Assembly (NCBI GenBank): GCA_030601755.1
Contig: JAUWBF010000034.1
Location: 1-35,606 of the forward strand
Direction: 5' to 3'
From: Verrucomicrobiota bacterium
GTDB lineage: Bacteria; Verrucomicrobiota; Verrucomicrobiia; Opitutales; Opitutaceae
DNA: 35,606 nt
The position numbers were made by a program, and so were the translations under genes. This document shows, piece by piece, positions 1 to 8,558 of the stretch. Every line of letters begins with the position of its first letter. The stretch's first letter is position 1. The notes beneath the pieces are model-generated. The model was not told the origin of the DNA and did not search any database. It worked only from the letters and a program-made list of their open reading frames with translations.

Positions 1-1
1 A

Positions 2-595
2 CTCGCCGGCGCCCCCCTGCCCGCCCCCAAGGCCGCGCCAGTCGTCGGCGGCGCCGTCGCGGCGCGCCTCACCAAGCTGCCCGCCGCCTACTCGCTGCAA
101 CGTGCGCCCTTCGAGGGCAACATCCTCGGCATCGACCCGTCCCTGCGCGGCACCGGTCTGGCGCTGATCGAGTTTCGCGCCGGCAAACAACCCGTGCTCC
201 TGCGCTGCCAGACCGTGAAGGTCCACCCCAAGCTCTCCATGGCGTCGGCGCTCGCGGAGATCCACCGCTCGGTGACCGAATTCATGACGGCGTTCGACGT
301 GCGCCACGTCGCGCTCGAGCAGACCATCTACGTGCAAAACTTCCAGACCGCGCAGATCCTCGGCGCCGCGCGCGGAGCGGCCATCGCCGCGGTGGCCCTG
401 CGTGGGTATGAGGTTTTTGAATACCCGCCCCTGCGCGTGAAGCAGGCGGTGGTCGGCGCCGGACGCGCCAGCAAGGAGCAGATGGCCCGCACCGTGATGA
501 ACCTCCTCGGCCACGGCCGCATGCTGGCCTTCGACGAGTCCGACGCGGCCGGCGTGGCCCTCTGCCACGCCTTCACCTGGCGCGACGGAGCCTGA
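2..595 (+). CDS. ruvC: Crossover junction endodeoxyribonuclease RuvC, 5'-truncated by window edge
   Basis: RuvC resolves Holliday junctions in the RuvABC recombination and repair complex. The reading frame is open from the first base, so the start lies upstream of the window. The RuvC core begins at about base 119 with the [10 protein letters not shown] strand carrying the first catalytic Asp. It continues with the LEQ strand carrying the catalytic Glu and ends with [12 protein letters not shown], which supplies the last two acidic ligands. About 40 Ala/Pro-rich residues precede the core in the same frame, with no ATG, GTG or TTG codon among them, so the protein has an N-terminal extension that standard RuvC (about 170 residues) lacks. 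The stop at 593-595 abuts the stop of the convergent cysteine synthase gene. The identity is secure; the true start is not visible. Confidence 0.9.
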   Translation, partial: LAGAPLPAPKAAPVVGGAVAARLTKLPAAYSLQRAPFEGNILGIDPSLRGTGLALIEFRAGKQPVLLRCQTVKVHPKLSMASALAEIHRSVTEFMTAFDVRHVALEQTIYVQNFQTAQILGAARGAAIAAVALRGYEVFEYPPLRVKQAVVGAGRASKEQMARTVMNLLGHGRMLAFDESDAAGVALCHAFTWRDGA

Positions 596-1606
596 TCAGG
601 CCGCCTCGCCGGCGGGCAACCCGTGCGCGCGCAGCCACGCCGGGTTGTGCACGGTCTGCAGGTAGCGCCCGCCGCCATCGCACAATACGGTGACGATGAC
701 CCGACCCGGCCCGGCCTCCAAGGCCACGCGACGCGCGGCACAGAGATTGAACGCCGACGACAGGCCGAGGAACAAACCCTCTTCGCGCAGCACGCGCTGT
801 AACATCAGAACCGCCTCCTCGTCGGTGATCAGGTGCGCGTCGTCGGGCTTGAGCGCCGCCAGATTCGCGGTGATCCGCGACTGGCCGATGCCCTCGACGA
901 TCGAGGAGCCCGGCGTGGACTCCACCCGGCCGTCCTTCACCCATGACCAGACGACCGCCCCGGCCGGCTCAGCGCAGTGAACGCGAATCGACGGATCACG
1001 CTCCTTGAGCGCAAGGCCCACGCCGGCCAGCGTGCCGCCCGTGCCCACCGAAGCCACGAAGTCCGTCACCCGCCCCTTGGTCTGCGTCCAGATTTCCGGA
1101 CCGGTGCCCAGTCGATGCGCCTCGCGGTTGGCCGGGTTGTCGAACTGGTTCGCCCACCAGCCGCCGGGCAGGCTCTCCGCGAGTCTTCGCGCCTCGGCGA
1201 CGTAATTGCCGGGATGATCGGCCGCACGATCCGGCACCTGACGCACCTCGGCCCCGAGCGCGAGCAGGTGGTCAACCTTGCCCTGGCTCACGCCGTCGGG
1301 CACGACCAGCAGGCAACGGTGTCCCAGCGCGCGACCGATCCAGGCCAGACCCGCGCCCGTGTTGCCGGCGGTCGCCTCCACGATCACGCCGCCGGACCGC
1401 AACGCGCCGGAGCGGCGGGCGTCCTCGATCAAGGCCAGGGCCACCCGGTCCTTGGCCGACCCGCCCGGGTTCATGAACTCCGCCTTGGCGAAGATCCCGC
1501 ACCCCGTCTCCTTGGACAAGCCGCGGACTCGCACCAGCGGCGTGCGGCCGATGGCGGCGCACAGGCTCTCGGTCGCGACTGGCGTCGCCGGACGCACCCC
1601 GCTCAC
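596..1606 (-). CDS. Cysteine synthase family protein (PLP-dependent, second copy)
   Basis: This is a fold-type II PLP enzyme, 336 residues from a GTG start at 1606. It is expected to make cysteine from O-acetylserine, or a related activated serine, and sulfide. The PLP lysine is in GGSAKDR (about residue 52). The substrate loop reads EATAGNTG, the phosphate-binding loop SVGTGGT, and the C-terminus CDGGGRYL. The GTG start overlaps the stop of the upstream rhodanese gene by 4 bp (GTGA), indicating translational coupling. It is the last gene of the sulfur cluster. It is clearly different from the CysK at 8678-9652, so this is not a recent duplication. Pairing with a rhodanese suggests a sulfane-sulfur source, but this is inference. 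A cystathionine beta-synthase-like role is possible. Confidence 0.85.
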   Translation of the reverse strand: MSGVRPATPVATESLCAAIGRTPLVRVRGLSKETGCGIFAKAEFMNPGGSAKDRVALALIEDARRSGALRSGGVIVEATAGNTGAGLAWIGRALGHRCLLVVPDGVSQGKVDHLLALGAEVRQVPDRAADHPGNYVAEARRLAESLPGGWWANQFDNPANREAHRLGTGPEIWTQTKGRVTDFVASVGTGGTLAGVGLALKERDPSIRVHCAEPAGAVVWSWVKDGRVESTPGSSIVEGIGQSRITANLAALKPDDAHLITDEEAVLMLQRVLREEGLFLGLSSAFNLCAARRVALEAGPGRVIVTVLCDGGGRYLQTVHNPAWLRAHGLPAGEAA

Positions 1607-1992
1607 GCCTCCCGCCCCTTCGGCGGGTTCGCCGCCTGCCAGGCCGCGAACCCGCCCGCCAGCGAGCTGACCCGCGTATAACCCATGCGCACGAGGTTGT
1701 CGGCCGACAGCGCGGAGCGGTTGCCCCCCGCGCAGTAGAGCACGATCTCCGCGTCGGGGTCGGGCGCGATCTCCTCGATGCCGCCCTCCAGCAGGCCGCG
1801 CGGCAGGAGCACCGCGCCGGGGATGCGTCCGCGCGCGGTCTCCGGCGTCTCGCGCACGTCGATCACCAGCGGCGGGGCGGCGTCCGTGCGCGACAGCCGC
1901 GCACGCAGCCCGTCCGTCGTTATTTCCTGGATACGTTTCTTCGCGTCGGCGACGAGCGCGGCGAAGCGGGACTTTTGATTCGGCGATGACAT
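1603..1992 (-). CDS. Single-domain rhodanese-like sulfurtransferase
   Basis: This is a 129-residue single rhodanese domain with no signal peptide, so it is cytoplasmic. The family moves sulfane sulfur via a cysteine persulfide. The CDC25/rhodanese hallmarks are visible: LVIDVRETPE near residues 42-51 and the active loop CAGGNRS starting at Cys87. A helical leader of about 25 residues precedes the domain. The gene overlaps the downstream cysteine synthase by 4 bp and starts 12 bp after the FAD/NAD(P)-binding gene. The order oxidoreductase, rhodanese, cysteine synthase suggests persulfide or sulfide handling at the end of the sulfur cluster. The physiological donor and acceptor cannot be read from the sequence. 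Confidence 0.88.
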   Translation of the reverse strand: MSSPNQKSRFAALVADAKKRIQEITTDGLRARLSRTDAAPPLVIDVRETPETARGRIPGAVLLPRGLLEGGIEEIAPDPDAEIVLYCAGGNRSALSADNLVRMGYTRVSSLAGGFAAWQAANPPKGREA

Positions 1993-2004
1993 GGGATGTA
2001 AAAA

Positions 2005-3411
2005 TCAAACTCCGTCCAGCAACCGCGAGGCCAGCGCGAACGCCTGCGCCCGGATCTCCGGGATCGCGGTGCACTCCCACAGCACGCCCTTGATCGGCGC
2101 GCCCAGGCTGTGCAACCAGCCGGAGGGCTCCCAACGGTAACGTCGCACCCGGCCGTCCGGCTCGGCGTGCAACCCCAGGGCCAGCGGATCGTGATCGATC
2201 AGTCCGCGCGCCAGCAGATTGATGAACAACGGGTGTTGAAACTTCGAGTAGTCGCTGCGCGGTCCGGTGCAGTTGATGACCTTGGACACGCGCGCCTTTT
2301 TCAGGCTCCCGTCGCGCCGACATCGCCAGGTCGCCTCGACGGTGCCGTCCAGTTCGTCGAACTCCACGAGGCGTCCGGAGTGAAACGTCAACCGGCCCGA
2401 GGTCCGCAGCGCCTCGATGCGCGCATGCACCGCCGGGGCCAGGCGGTGCCGATGGATTTCCCAAAACGGTCGCACATGCGCCAGAAACCGCCGGCGATCA
2501 TCCAGGTCCAGCCCTTGCCAGAGACGCGACGTCACCGGTCTCAACGCGTCCACCACCGCGCGCCAATCCTCGCCTTCCGCCGCCGCCCTGGCGACCTCGG
2601 CGCGAGTCGAGCGCACCAGCGCGCGCAGTCCCTTCGGCGGCTCCTCGGGCGAAAACCACAGCGGCCGCTTCGGCAAGGGCACGCGATGCACCTGCGGCGA
2701 CAACCCGCGCCGCGACAACGCGTGAATCGGCCCCCGGTGCCCGCGGGCGACGAGCGAGTTGATCATGTCCACTGCCGTCAGTCCGGACCCGACGAGCAGC
2801 ACGCCCGAGTCCGCCGGGATGCGGTCCAGCGCGTCGTCGCGCCACGGCACGTGGACGTAGCGCGCGCTTTTGTAGAACGGCAGCGACCGGCGAATCGGGT
2901 ATTCGCCCGGCAGGTTGCCCAGCGCCAGGACCACCTGGTCGGCCGCGATCAACATGCCGTCGCGCAACTGCAACCGCGCCTGACCGCCACCCTCGCCGAT
3001 GTCGATCACCTCGCCCGCCACCACTCGGAACACCACATCGCGACGGGCGCGTTCACGGGCCTCGACGAGCTTGTGATAGACATAGTGGCCATAAACGTGG
3101 CGCGGCAGAAAATCCTCCCCGCCGACCTCGTCCGGAAAGCCAAACCGGCCCGCGTGAGCCTTGGCCCATTCGAGAAAATCGCCCGGCGCGTCGGGAAACG
3201 CCCCCAAGCCCGCGGCGGTCACGTTGAGCAGATGCTCCCCGTCCCAGGTGCGGTAGGCCACCCCGCGGCCGACCGGCGGATCGCGCTCGATCAGCGTGAT
3301 CTCCAGGGGACCGCGCGCCAAGCGCAGCAGGTTCACGGCGACCAATGTGCCGCTGATGCCACCGCCGATGATGGCGACGCGCAAGGGAATGGGGGATACC
3401 GGGGCGCGCAT
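2005..3411 (-). CDS. FAD/NAD(P)-binding protein (YdhS/HcaD-like)
   Basis: This 468-residue protein has an N-terminal Rossmann motif IGGGISGTLVAVNLL and the GRGVAYRT segment typical of the NAD_binding_9 family. A second dinucleotide-binding motif, LLVGSGLTAVDMINSL, lies near residue 205. It has no signal peptide and is presumably a soluble flavoprotein. Family members resemble flavin monooxygenases or hydroxyacylglutathione-linked oxidoreductases and often have no assigned substrate. The start ATG at 3411 gives a short leader before the first glycine motif. It sits 21 bp after the DUF3604 gene and 12 bp before the rhodanese gene, in the same direction. Oxidation or desulfonation of an organosulfur compound is a reasonable guess from context, not something the sequence proves. 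Confidence 0.78.
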   Translation of the reverse strand: MRAPVSPIPLRVAIIGGGISGTLVAVNLLRLARGPLEITLIERDPPVGRGVAYRTWDGEHLLNVTAAGLGAFPDAPGDFLEWAKAHAGRFGFPDEVGGEDFLPRHVYGHYVYHKLVEARERARRDVVFRVVAGEVIDIGEGGGQARLQLRDGMLIAADQVVLALGNLPGEYPIRRSLPFYKSARYVHVPWRDDALDRIPADSGVLLVGSGLTAVDMINSLVARGHRGPIHALSRRGLSPQVHRVPLPKRPLWFSPEEPPKGLRALVRSTRAEVARAAAEGEDWRAVVDALRPVTSRLWQGLDLDDRRRFLAHVRPFWEIHRHRLAPAVHARIEALRTSGRLTFHSGRLVEFDELDGTVEATWRCRRDGSLKKARVSKVINCTGPRSDYSKFQHPLFINLLARGLIDHDPLALGLHAEPDGRVRRYRWEPSGWLHSLGAPIKGVLWECTAIPEIRAQAFALASRLLDGV

Positions 3412-3432
3412 GGGGAGATCGTTGGGATTGGC

Positions 3433-5763
3433 TCAGGACTCGAAGCGCACGAACAGCGGACTCGTCCACACCTTGTGGTCGTCGCGCTCACGGGCAAACA
3501 GGTAGAGGGCGCGAAATCCGTGCGCGCCGTTTTCCGGCGGCGCCACGAACGCACCCTCGACGCGGGCGGGCAATCCGCCGCCGGCGACACGCTCGGCCGC
3601 CACGAAAAGCCCCTCGCCGCCCAGTTCGCGCCGGATGGCCCCGTGGCTCCACAAATCAGCCCCGGTCACGACGCCCGCCGCGCCCGGCGTCAGCGGATCA
3701 GGACGACTCGCGCCTCGCCGCCCGGTCTTGTCAAAGGCGCCGATCTCAAGGTTGAACTCCATCCGCAACGCCGCCGGATCGTCCACTTGGATCTCGATAT
3801 GATCGGCATCGCCATAGGTGTCCGCGCGCACCTGAAACACACCCGGCGAAACCTCGACCACCGTCTCTTCCGGATGCTCCAGCCCGCGCGCGGTCCACTC
3901 CAGCACACGCGCGCCGGTGATCGTGACCACCCCGCGCCACTCGGCCCAGCGGTAGCGGTCGCGGATGCGCGCCCCGCCCCAACGCAGCCGAAAGCGGTCT
4001 GCGGCCAACCCCGCCTCGGCATGCAGGTCGCGTTCATGCAGCACCACCCCGCGTTCGTCGCGCAGCTCGACCCGCTCCCAGTCGTCACCAAGAAGTTGAT
4101 ACGACAGCTCCAGCGGCCCGCGGTGTGCGAACGCGTCGCCCTGGCGCCGCCCCGCCGCCGACAGCAGCGCCACCGCCCGCCCGCCGGTGGTCGCCCAGGT
4201 GTGGCGGGCGCGCAACGCGCCGGCGACCGCCGCGCTCGTCAACTCCTCCGCCAGCACGCCGGTGACTCCGCCGCGCACGCCGAACGAGCCCACGCCCGGC
4301 GCGCCGCCGCCGGGTCGCCCGCGATGCTCGTCGCCGGCGGCGGACGCGCCGACCTGCAGGCCGCGCGCAAGGGCGTCGCGGTAGAACCAGTCGAAGTGCC
4401 CCCACGACGACGCCACCTCCACCAGTCGCTCCAAGCCCGCGTCGTGCCAGTCGAACACCGCCCGCCGCCCGCCGACATGCGGGATCAGCAGCACGCGGTC
4501 ACCCGTGGCCAGGTCGCGGTAGGCCTCGTGCAGATGGGCGGCGGTGGGCAACCCCGGATTCTGATCGCGATCCGTCGGCGTGTCCTCGTTCCAGTCGAAA
4601 ACGCGCAGACTGCGGCCGTCAGCCGCGAGCGGGAAGCGCACCTCCTCGCCGAGAAAGACCACGTTGCGATCCCCGCCGACGGTGCTGGCCCCGCACCACT
4701 CGGTGCCCGGAAAGCAGAGGAAACGTTGCTCGGCGTGCAGCTCGCGGCAGATGCCGATCGCCTCCGCCCAGCGGTCGGCCCGCACGTTGAAATCGTTGGC
4801 GGTGTAGCCGGCGACATCGAGGCCGGCGGCGTCGCGGGCGTGCTCCAGATTATCCCGGGTGGTATTCACCCCGACCGTATCCTCCGAGTGGATATGCAGG
4901 TCGGCGAACAACGCGCGCGGCGTCGGCGCGTCCGGATCGGCGGTCACGCGCGCGACGACCCGCGGGTCGTCGATGACCAGTTCGTAATCGCCCGCCTCTG
5001 GCAGACGCAGCAACCCGCGCGACCAGGCCCCGGCGGCGCCGCTCCAGGTGAGCGGCAGGCGCAGCAGGGTGCGCCCGTCGCGACGCAGGCGCAGCCAGTC
5101 AGGCGGCGGCGTGTCGGCCGGCGCGAGGTTGCCCCACTGATCCTCCACGCGCAGCGTGACCGCAAACGGCACGCCTGGCCGCACCAGACGCGGCGTCAGC
5201 AGGAACGCCTTGGCCGCCGGGCCCGGCCGGATCGCCAGCACGACGTCGCCAGGCACGGGCGCGAAGCGCGAGGCGCCGGTGGTGTCAACAAACGCACGAA
5301 AGCGAAAGGCCCGCTCCACAAAGGTCTGCACGCGGGTGCCCGGTCCGCCGCCGCGCCGGTCGCCCAGCCGGATCTCGATGCGGTCGCCGGCCTTCAGGTA
5401 GCCGTCCACCACGTCGATGATAACGGCCTTCTGCCACGGGCGCTCGTGTCCCTTCTGGTCAAAACGAACATCGAGCGAACGCACCGTCCCGGGGCTTTCG
5501 CCGGGAAACGGTTCGCGCGGCACATAGGTCGCCGAGACATAGTCGGCCCCCGAGGAATCGCTGGTCTGAAACGGAGCCCAGTCCGAGTAAAACTTAAAGA
5601 CCAGCTTGAGCCACGCCCCGTCGGCCAACCCGGCCGCGCCCACCTCGTAGGTGATCAACAGCTCCGTGCGCTCACCGGCGACGAGCGCGTCGCGCGCACA
5701 CGTCAGCCGTCCCAAAAAAGGCAGGGTCGCAAGATGCGAAGAAAGTTCGGCGGGATGAATCAT
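3433..5763 (-). CDS. DUF3604/PHP-like metallohydrolase, 776 residues
   Basis: This large protein starts at ATG 5763, chosen because it overlaps the cysW stop by 4 bp (ATGA). Residues 1-280 are beta-rich with Ig- or jelly-roll-like segments. The region from about 285 carries a PHP-like metal site: ALFADLHIHSED (His290, His292), then GYTANDFNVRADRW, FPGTEWCG, IPHVGGRRA and AGDEHRGRPG, all candidate ligands. This order matches DUF3604-type proteins, relatives of PHP phosphoesterases. The C-terminal third is again beta-rich. No signal peptide is visible, so it is probably cytoplasmic. Translational coupling to a sulfate permease suggests it acts on an imported sulfur compound, for example a sulfate or phosphate ester. 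That role is inference. Confidence 0.7.
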   Translation of the reverse strand: MIHPAELSSHLATLPFLGRLTCARDALVAGERTELLITYEVGAAGLADGAWLKLVFKFYSDWAPFQTSDSSGADYVSATYVPREPFPGESPGTVRSLDVRFDQKGHERPWQKAVIIDVVDGYLKAGDRIEIRLGDRRGGGPGTRVQTFVERAFRFRAFVDTTGASRFAPVPGDVVLAIRPGPAAKAFLLTPRLVRPGVPFAVTLRVEDQWGNLAPADTPPPDWLRLRRDGRTLLRLPLTWSGAAGAWSRGLLRLPEAGDYELVIDDPRVVARVTADPDAPTPRALFADLHIHSEDTVGVNTTRDNLEHARDAAGLDVAGYTANDFNVRADRWAEAIGICRELHAEQRFLCFPGTEWCGASTVGGDRNVVFLGEEVRFPLAADGRSLRVFDWNEDTPTDRDQNPGLPTAAHLHEAYRDLATGDRVLLIPHVGGRRAVFDWHDAGLERLVEVASSWGHFDWFYRDALARGLQVGASAAGDEHRGRPGGGAPGVGSFGVRGGVTGVLAEELTSAAVAGALRARHTWATTGGRAVALLSAAGRRQGDAFAHRGPLELSYQLLGDDWERVELRDERGVVLHERDLHAEAGLAADRFRLRWGGARIRDRYRWAEWRGVVTITGARVLEWTARGLEHPEETVVEVSPGVFQVRADTYGDADHIEIQVDDPAALRMEFNLEIGAFDKTGRRGASRPDPLTPGAAGVVTGADLWSHGAIRRELGGEGLFVAAERVAGGGLPARVEGAFVAPPENGAHGFRALYLFARERDDHKVWTSPLFVRFES

Positions 5764-6596
5764 GGCGAGGTCGTTTGTCGAAAGCGGCGGGCGACGATGG
5801 CCTTCGCCGCGAGGGTGATCAGCGCGAGCACGGCCAGCAGCAGGGCGGCGGCGAAGGCGCCGGCGGAGTTGTAGTCGTTGTAGAGCAGCTCGACGTGCAG
5901 CGGCAGGGTGTTGGTCTTGCCGCGGATATGTCCCGAAACCACGGATACGGCGCCGAATTCGCCGAGCGCCCGGGCGTTGCCCAGCAGCAGGCCGTAGAGC
6001 ACGCCCCACTTGATCTTGGGCAGCGTGATGCGGCGAAAGATCGTCCACCCGCCCGCGCCGAGCTGGTCGCCCATCGTCTCCTCGTCGGAGCCGAGCTCCT
6101 GCATGAGCGGCACGAGCTGGTTGAGCAGGTAGGGGAAGCTGACAAAGATCGTGACCAGGATGATGCCGGGCACGGCGAACATGATCTCCAGGTTGTGTTC
6201 GACCAGCCACGGGCCGAACCAGCCGCGTCGTCCGTAGACCATCATGTAGCAGACGCCGGCCACGATCGGCGAGAGGCTGATGGGTATCTTGCTGACGGCG
6301 AGCAGCAGGCCGCGTCCCGGGAACCGGTGGTAGGCGACCAGCCACGCGCCGGACAATCCGACCACCAGGCTCACCGGCAGCGCGGCGGCGGCGGCGAGCA
6401 CGCTCAGCCCGAGCGCCTGCCGGCTGTCGCGGGTGGTGAGATTGTCCCACAGGACGTCGGCTCCCGACGCCAGCGCCTCGCGCACGATGATGACCAGCGG
6501 CAGCACGAGCAGCAGGCCGGCGAGCACCACGGCGGCGGCGATGAGCAGGCCGCCGGCAAAACCGGGACGGGCGGAGCGGTTGACCACGGTGCTCAT
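5760..6596 (-). CDS. cysW: Sulfate ABC transporter permease CysW (set 2)
   Basis: This 278-residue inner-membrane permease has about six hydrophobic segments. The EAA-type loop that contacts the ATPase is recognisable as ARALGEFGAVSVVSGHIRG, followed by NTLPLHVELLYNDY, which is characteristic of CysW. The start ATG overlaps the cysT stop by 4 bp, and its own stop overlaps the DUF3604 start by 4 bp, so three genes are translationally chained. It forms the permease pair with the CysT at 6593-7426 and receives substrate from the binding protein at 7458-8456. No ATPase gene lies in this half of the cluster. It presumably uses the CysA at 9996-11084. Confidence 0.92.
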   Translation of the reverse strand: MSTVVNRSARPGFAGGLLIAAAVVLAGLLLVLPLVIIVREALASGADVLWDNLTTRDSRQALGLSVLAAAAALPVSLVVGLSGAWLVAYHRFPGRGLLLAVSKIPISLSPIVAGVCYMMVYGRRGWFGPWLVEHNLEIMFAVPGIILVTIFVSFPYLLNQLVPLMQELGSDEETMGDQLGAGGWTIFRRITLPKIKWGVLYGLLLGNARALGEFGAVSVVSGHIRGKTNTLPLHVELLYNDYNSAGAFAAALLLAVLALITLAAKAIVARRFRQTTSP

Positions 6597-7426
6597 GCGG
6601 CGGCGAGGCGGCGGCCCCAGTTTTCCAGGCGGTTGACGAGAAGCATGATCGCGAACGCGGCCACGAGCATGACGGTGGCGACCGCGGCCGAGCCGGCGTA
6701 GTCGTATTCCTCCAGGCGGATGTAGGCGAGCAGCGCGGTGATCTCGGTGCGATAGGGAATGTTGCCGGCGATGAAGACGACCGCGCCGAACTCACCGATG
6801 CTGCGGGCGAAGGCCAGGGTCGCGCCGGTGGCCAGCGCGGGCAGGATGGCCGGGAAGATGACCCGGCGGAAAATGGTGAAGGGCCGGGTCCCGAGCGTGA
6901 GGGCGGCCTCCTCGAGTTCGGGCTCGAGCGTTTGCAACACGGGCTGCACGGCGCGCACCACGAACGGCAGGCTGGTGAAGGCCATGGCCACGAGGATGCC
7001 GGCCGGGGCGAAGGCGACCTTGATCCCGAGTTCGGCGAGCGGCGCGCCCAGCCAGCCCTTGGTCGCGAAGAGCGTGGTCAGCGCCAGCCCGGAGACGGCG
7101 GTGGGCAGGGCAAACGGCAGGTCGATGATCGCATCGAGCAGGCCGCGACCGGTCCAGCGGTAGCGCACCAGCACCCAGGCCAGCAACAGTCCGGCGAGGG
7201 CGTTGAACACCGTGGCGCCGAACGCCGCGAGCAGGGTCACCCGGTAGGTGGCCAGCGCGCGGGCGTCGGTGATGATCTCCCAGAAATGCGCCGGACCAAG
7301 CGCGACCGATTTGGCCGCGAGGGCGCTGATCGGCAGCAGCACGAACAGCCCGAGAAACACCACCACGAGGGTGGCGTTCAGCCCGAGTCCGGGCAGGCGG
7401 TAGGCTCGTGGACGGGGCGGCGACAT
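6593..7426 (-). CDS. cysT: Sulfate ABC transporter permease CysT/CysU (set 2)
   Basis: This 277-residue integral membrane permease shows LPFALPTAVSGLALTTL and the EAA-like loop FARSIGEFGAVVFIAGNIP, followed by TEITALLAYIRLEEYDYAGS, the usual CysT signature. The start at ATG 7426 (MSPPRPRAYR) is chosen over a longer in-frame extension. The extension would run through the upstream binding-protein gene in another frame and adds no family-like sequence. The cysT gene follows the sulfate-binding protein gene by 31 bp and overlaps cysW by 4 bp. Together with CysW it forms the transmembrane channel for sulfate or thiosulfate. Confidence 0.92.
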   Translation of the reverse strand: MSPPRPRAYRLPGLGLNATLVVVFLGLFVLLPISALAAKSVALGPAHFWEIITDARALATYRVTLLAAFGATVFNALAGLLLAWVLVRYRWTGRGLLDAIIDLPFALPTAVSGLALTTLFATKGWLGAPLAELGIKVAFAPAGILVAMAFTSLPFVVRAVQPVLQTLEPELEEAALTLGTRPFTIFRRVIFPAILPALATGATLAFARSIGEFGAVVFIAGNIPYRTEITALLAYIRLEEYDYAGSAAVATVMLVAAFAIMLLVNRLENWGRRLAAA

Positions 7427-7457
7427 GGCGGGGAGGGATGGCGGGGAGCGAACGCGA

Positions 7458-8456
7458 TCAGCGCTTGAGCAACTGGTCGAAGATCGCGCCGTTGGCGAAG
7501 TGGGTCTTCTTGATTTCGTCCCAGGTGCCGAAGACCTCGTTGGCGTCGAACAGCTCGATGTCGGGGAACTGTGCGGCGTATTTGGCGACGACGGCGGGCG
7601 AGCGCACACGGTAGAAGTTCTTCGCGATGATGTCCTGCGCCTCGTCGGTGTAGAGGAACTTGAGGTAGGCCTCGGCGATGTTGCGGGTGCCGCGCTTTTC
7701 CACCACGGCGTCCACCACGGAGACGGGGAACAGGCCGGCGATGCTGTAGGAGGGCGTGACGACGTCATACTTGTCGTCGCCGTATTGCTTGCGAATGCCG
7801 AGGGTCTCGGACTCGAAGGTGATCAGCACGTCGCCGAGCCCGCGTTCGACAAAGCTGGTGGTGGCGCCGCGCCCGCCGGTGTCGAAGACGACGACGTTGT
7901 TGACGATCTTGCCGACAAATTCGCGGGTCTTGGCCTCGTCGCCGTTGAATTTTTTGAGTCCATAGGCCCAGGCCGCGAGGTAGGTGTAGCGCGCGTTGCC
8001 GGAGGTCTTGGGATTGGGGAAGACGAGTTTGACGTCGGGCCGGGCGAGGTCGTCCCAATCCTTGATGCCCTTGGGGTTGCCCTCACGCACGAGGAAGCTG
8101 GTGAAGGAGTAGTAGGGCGAGGACTGGTCGGGCAGCCGGCTTTGCCAGTCGGCGGGGATCAGCTTGCCTTCGTCGTGGAGGACCTGCACGTCGCTGACCT
8201 GGTTGAAGGTGACGACGTCGGCCGGCAGACCGTCGAGGATGGCGCGGGCCTGTTTGGAGGAACCCTGGTGGGACTGGTTGACGACGATTTTTTCGCCGTC
8301 GTGCGCGGCGGCCCAGTTTTTGGCGAAGACGGGATTGAGCGCGGCGAAGAGCTCGCGGGAAACGTCGATGGAGGTGTTGAGGATCTCGCGTTCGGCGCGG
8401 AGGGCCGGGGCGGCGAGGGTGGCGGCCGCGAGGGCGGCGAGGAACAGGTGTTTCAT
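7458..8456 (-). CDS. sbp: Periplasmic sulfate/thiosulfate-binding protein (set 2)
   Basis: This 332-residue exported binding protein begins with a cleavable signal peptide ([21 protein letters not shown]). The Sbp/CysP family blocks are all present: [12 protein letters not shown], the anion-binding [47 protein letters not shown] and [19 protein letters not shown]. It delivers sulfate or thiosulfate to the CysTW pair encoded just downstream. The start codon lies about 100 bp after the 3' end of the tRNA-Cys-like element, so that element sits in the leader of this gene or in the transcript joining it to cysK. It differs in many positions from the second binding protein at 14708-15709, so the two may have different substrate ranges. 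Confidence 0.93.
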   Translation of the reverse strand: MKHLFLAALAAATLAAPALRAEREILNTSIDVSRELFAALNPVFAKNWAAAHDGEKIVVNQSHQGSSKQARAILDGLPADVVTFNQVSDVQVLHDEGKLIPADWQSRLPDQSSPYYSFTSFLVREGNPKGIKDWDDLARPDVKLVFPNPKTSGNARYTYLAAWAYGLKKFNGDEAKTREFVGKIVNNVVVFDTGGRGATTSFVERGLGDVLITFESETLGIRKQYGDDKYDVVTPSYSIAGLFPVSVVDAVVEKRGTRNIAEAYLKFLYTDEAQDIIAKNFYRVRSPAVVAKYAAQFPDIELFDANEVFGTWDEIKKTHFANGAIFDQLLKR

Positions 8457-8558
8457 GGATGATTGATGTCTGCCTGGGCGGAGGCGTCCGGCGGGTCCGG
8501 TCTGCGTATCCGTTTTATGGATTCAAATGGCCATGAAGCGGTCTTCTCTGGCAAAGGC

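Noticed and set aside
596-2464. Cysteine synthase start far upstream at 2464
   Set aside because: The extension is out-of-frame translation of the rhodanese and flavoprotein genes. GTG 1606 with the 4-bp overlap is better supported.
2110-5874. A 1254-codon plus-strand open frame
   Set aside because: It lies antisense to the FAD and DUF3604 genes, has an Arg/Pro/Gln-rich low-complexity translation and no family-like blocks. It is a GC-driven shadow.
6593-7768. CysT start at 7768
   Set aside because: The extra N-terminus is an out-of-frame reading of the binding-protein gene. ATG 7426 gives a normal CysT.
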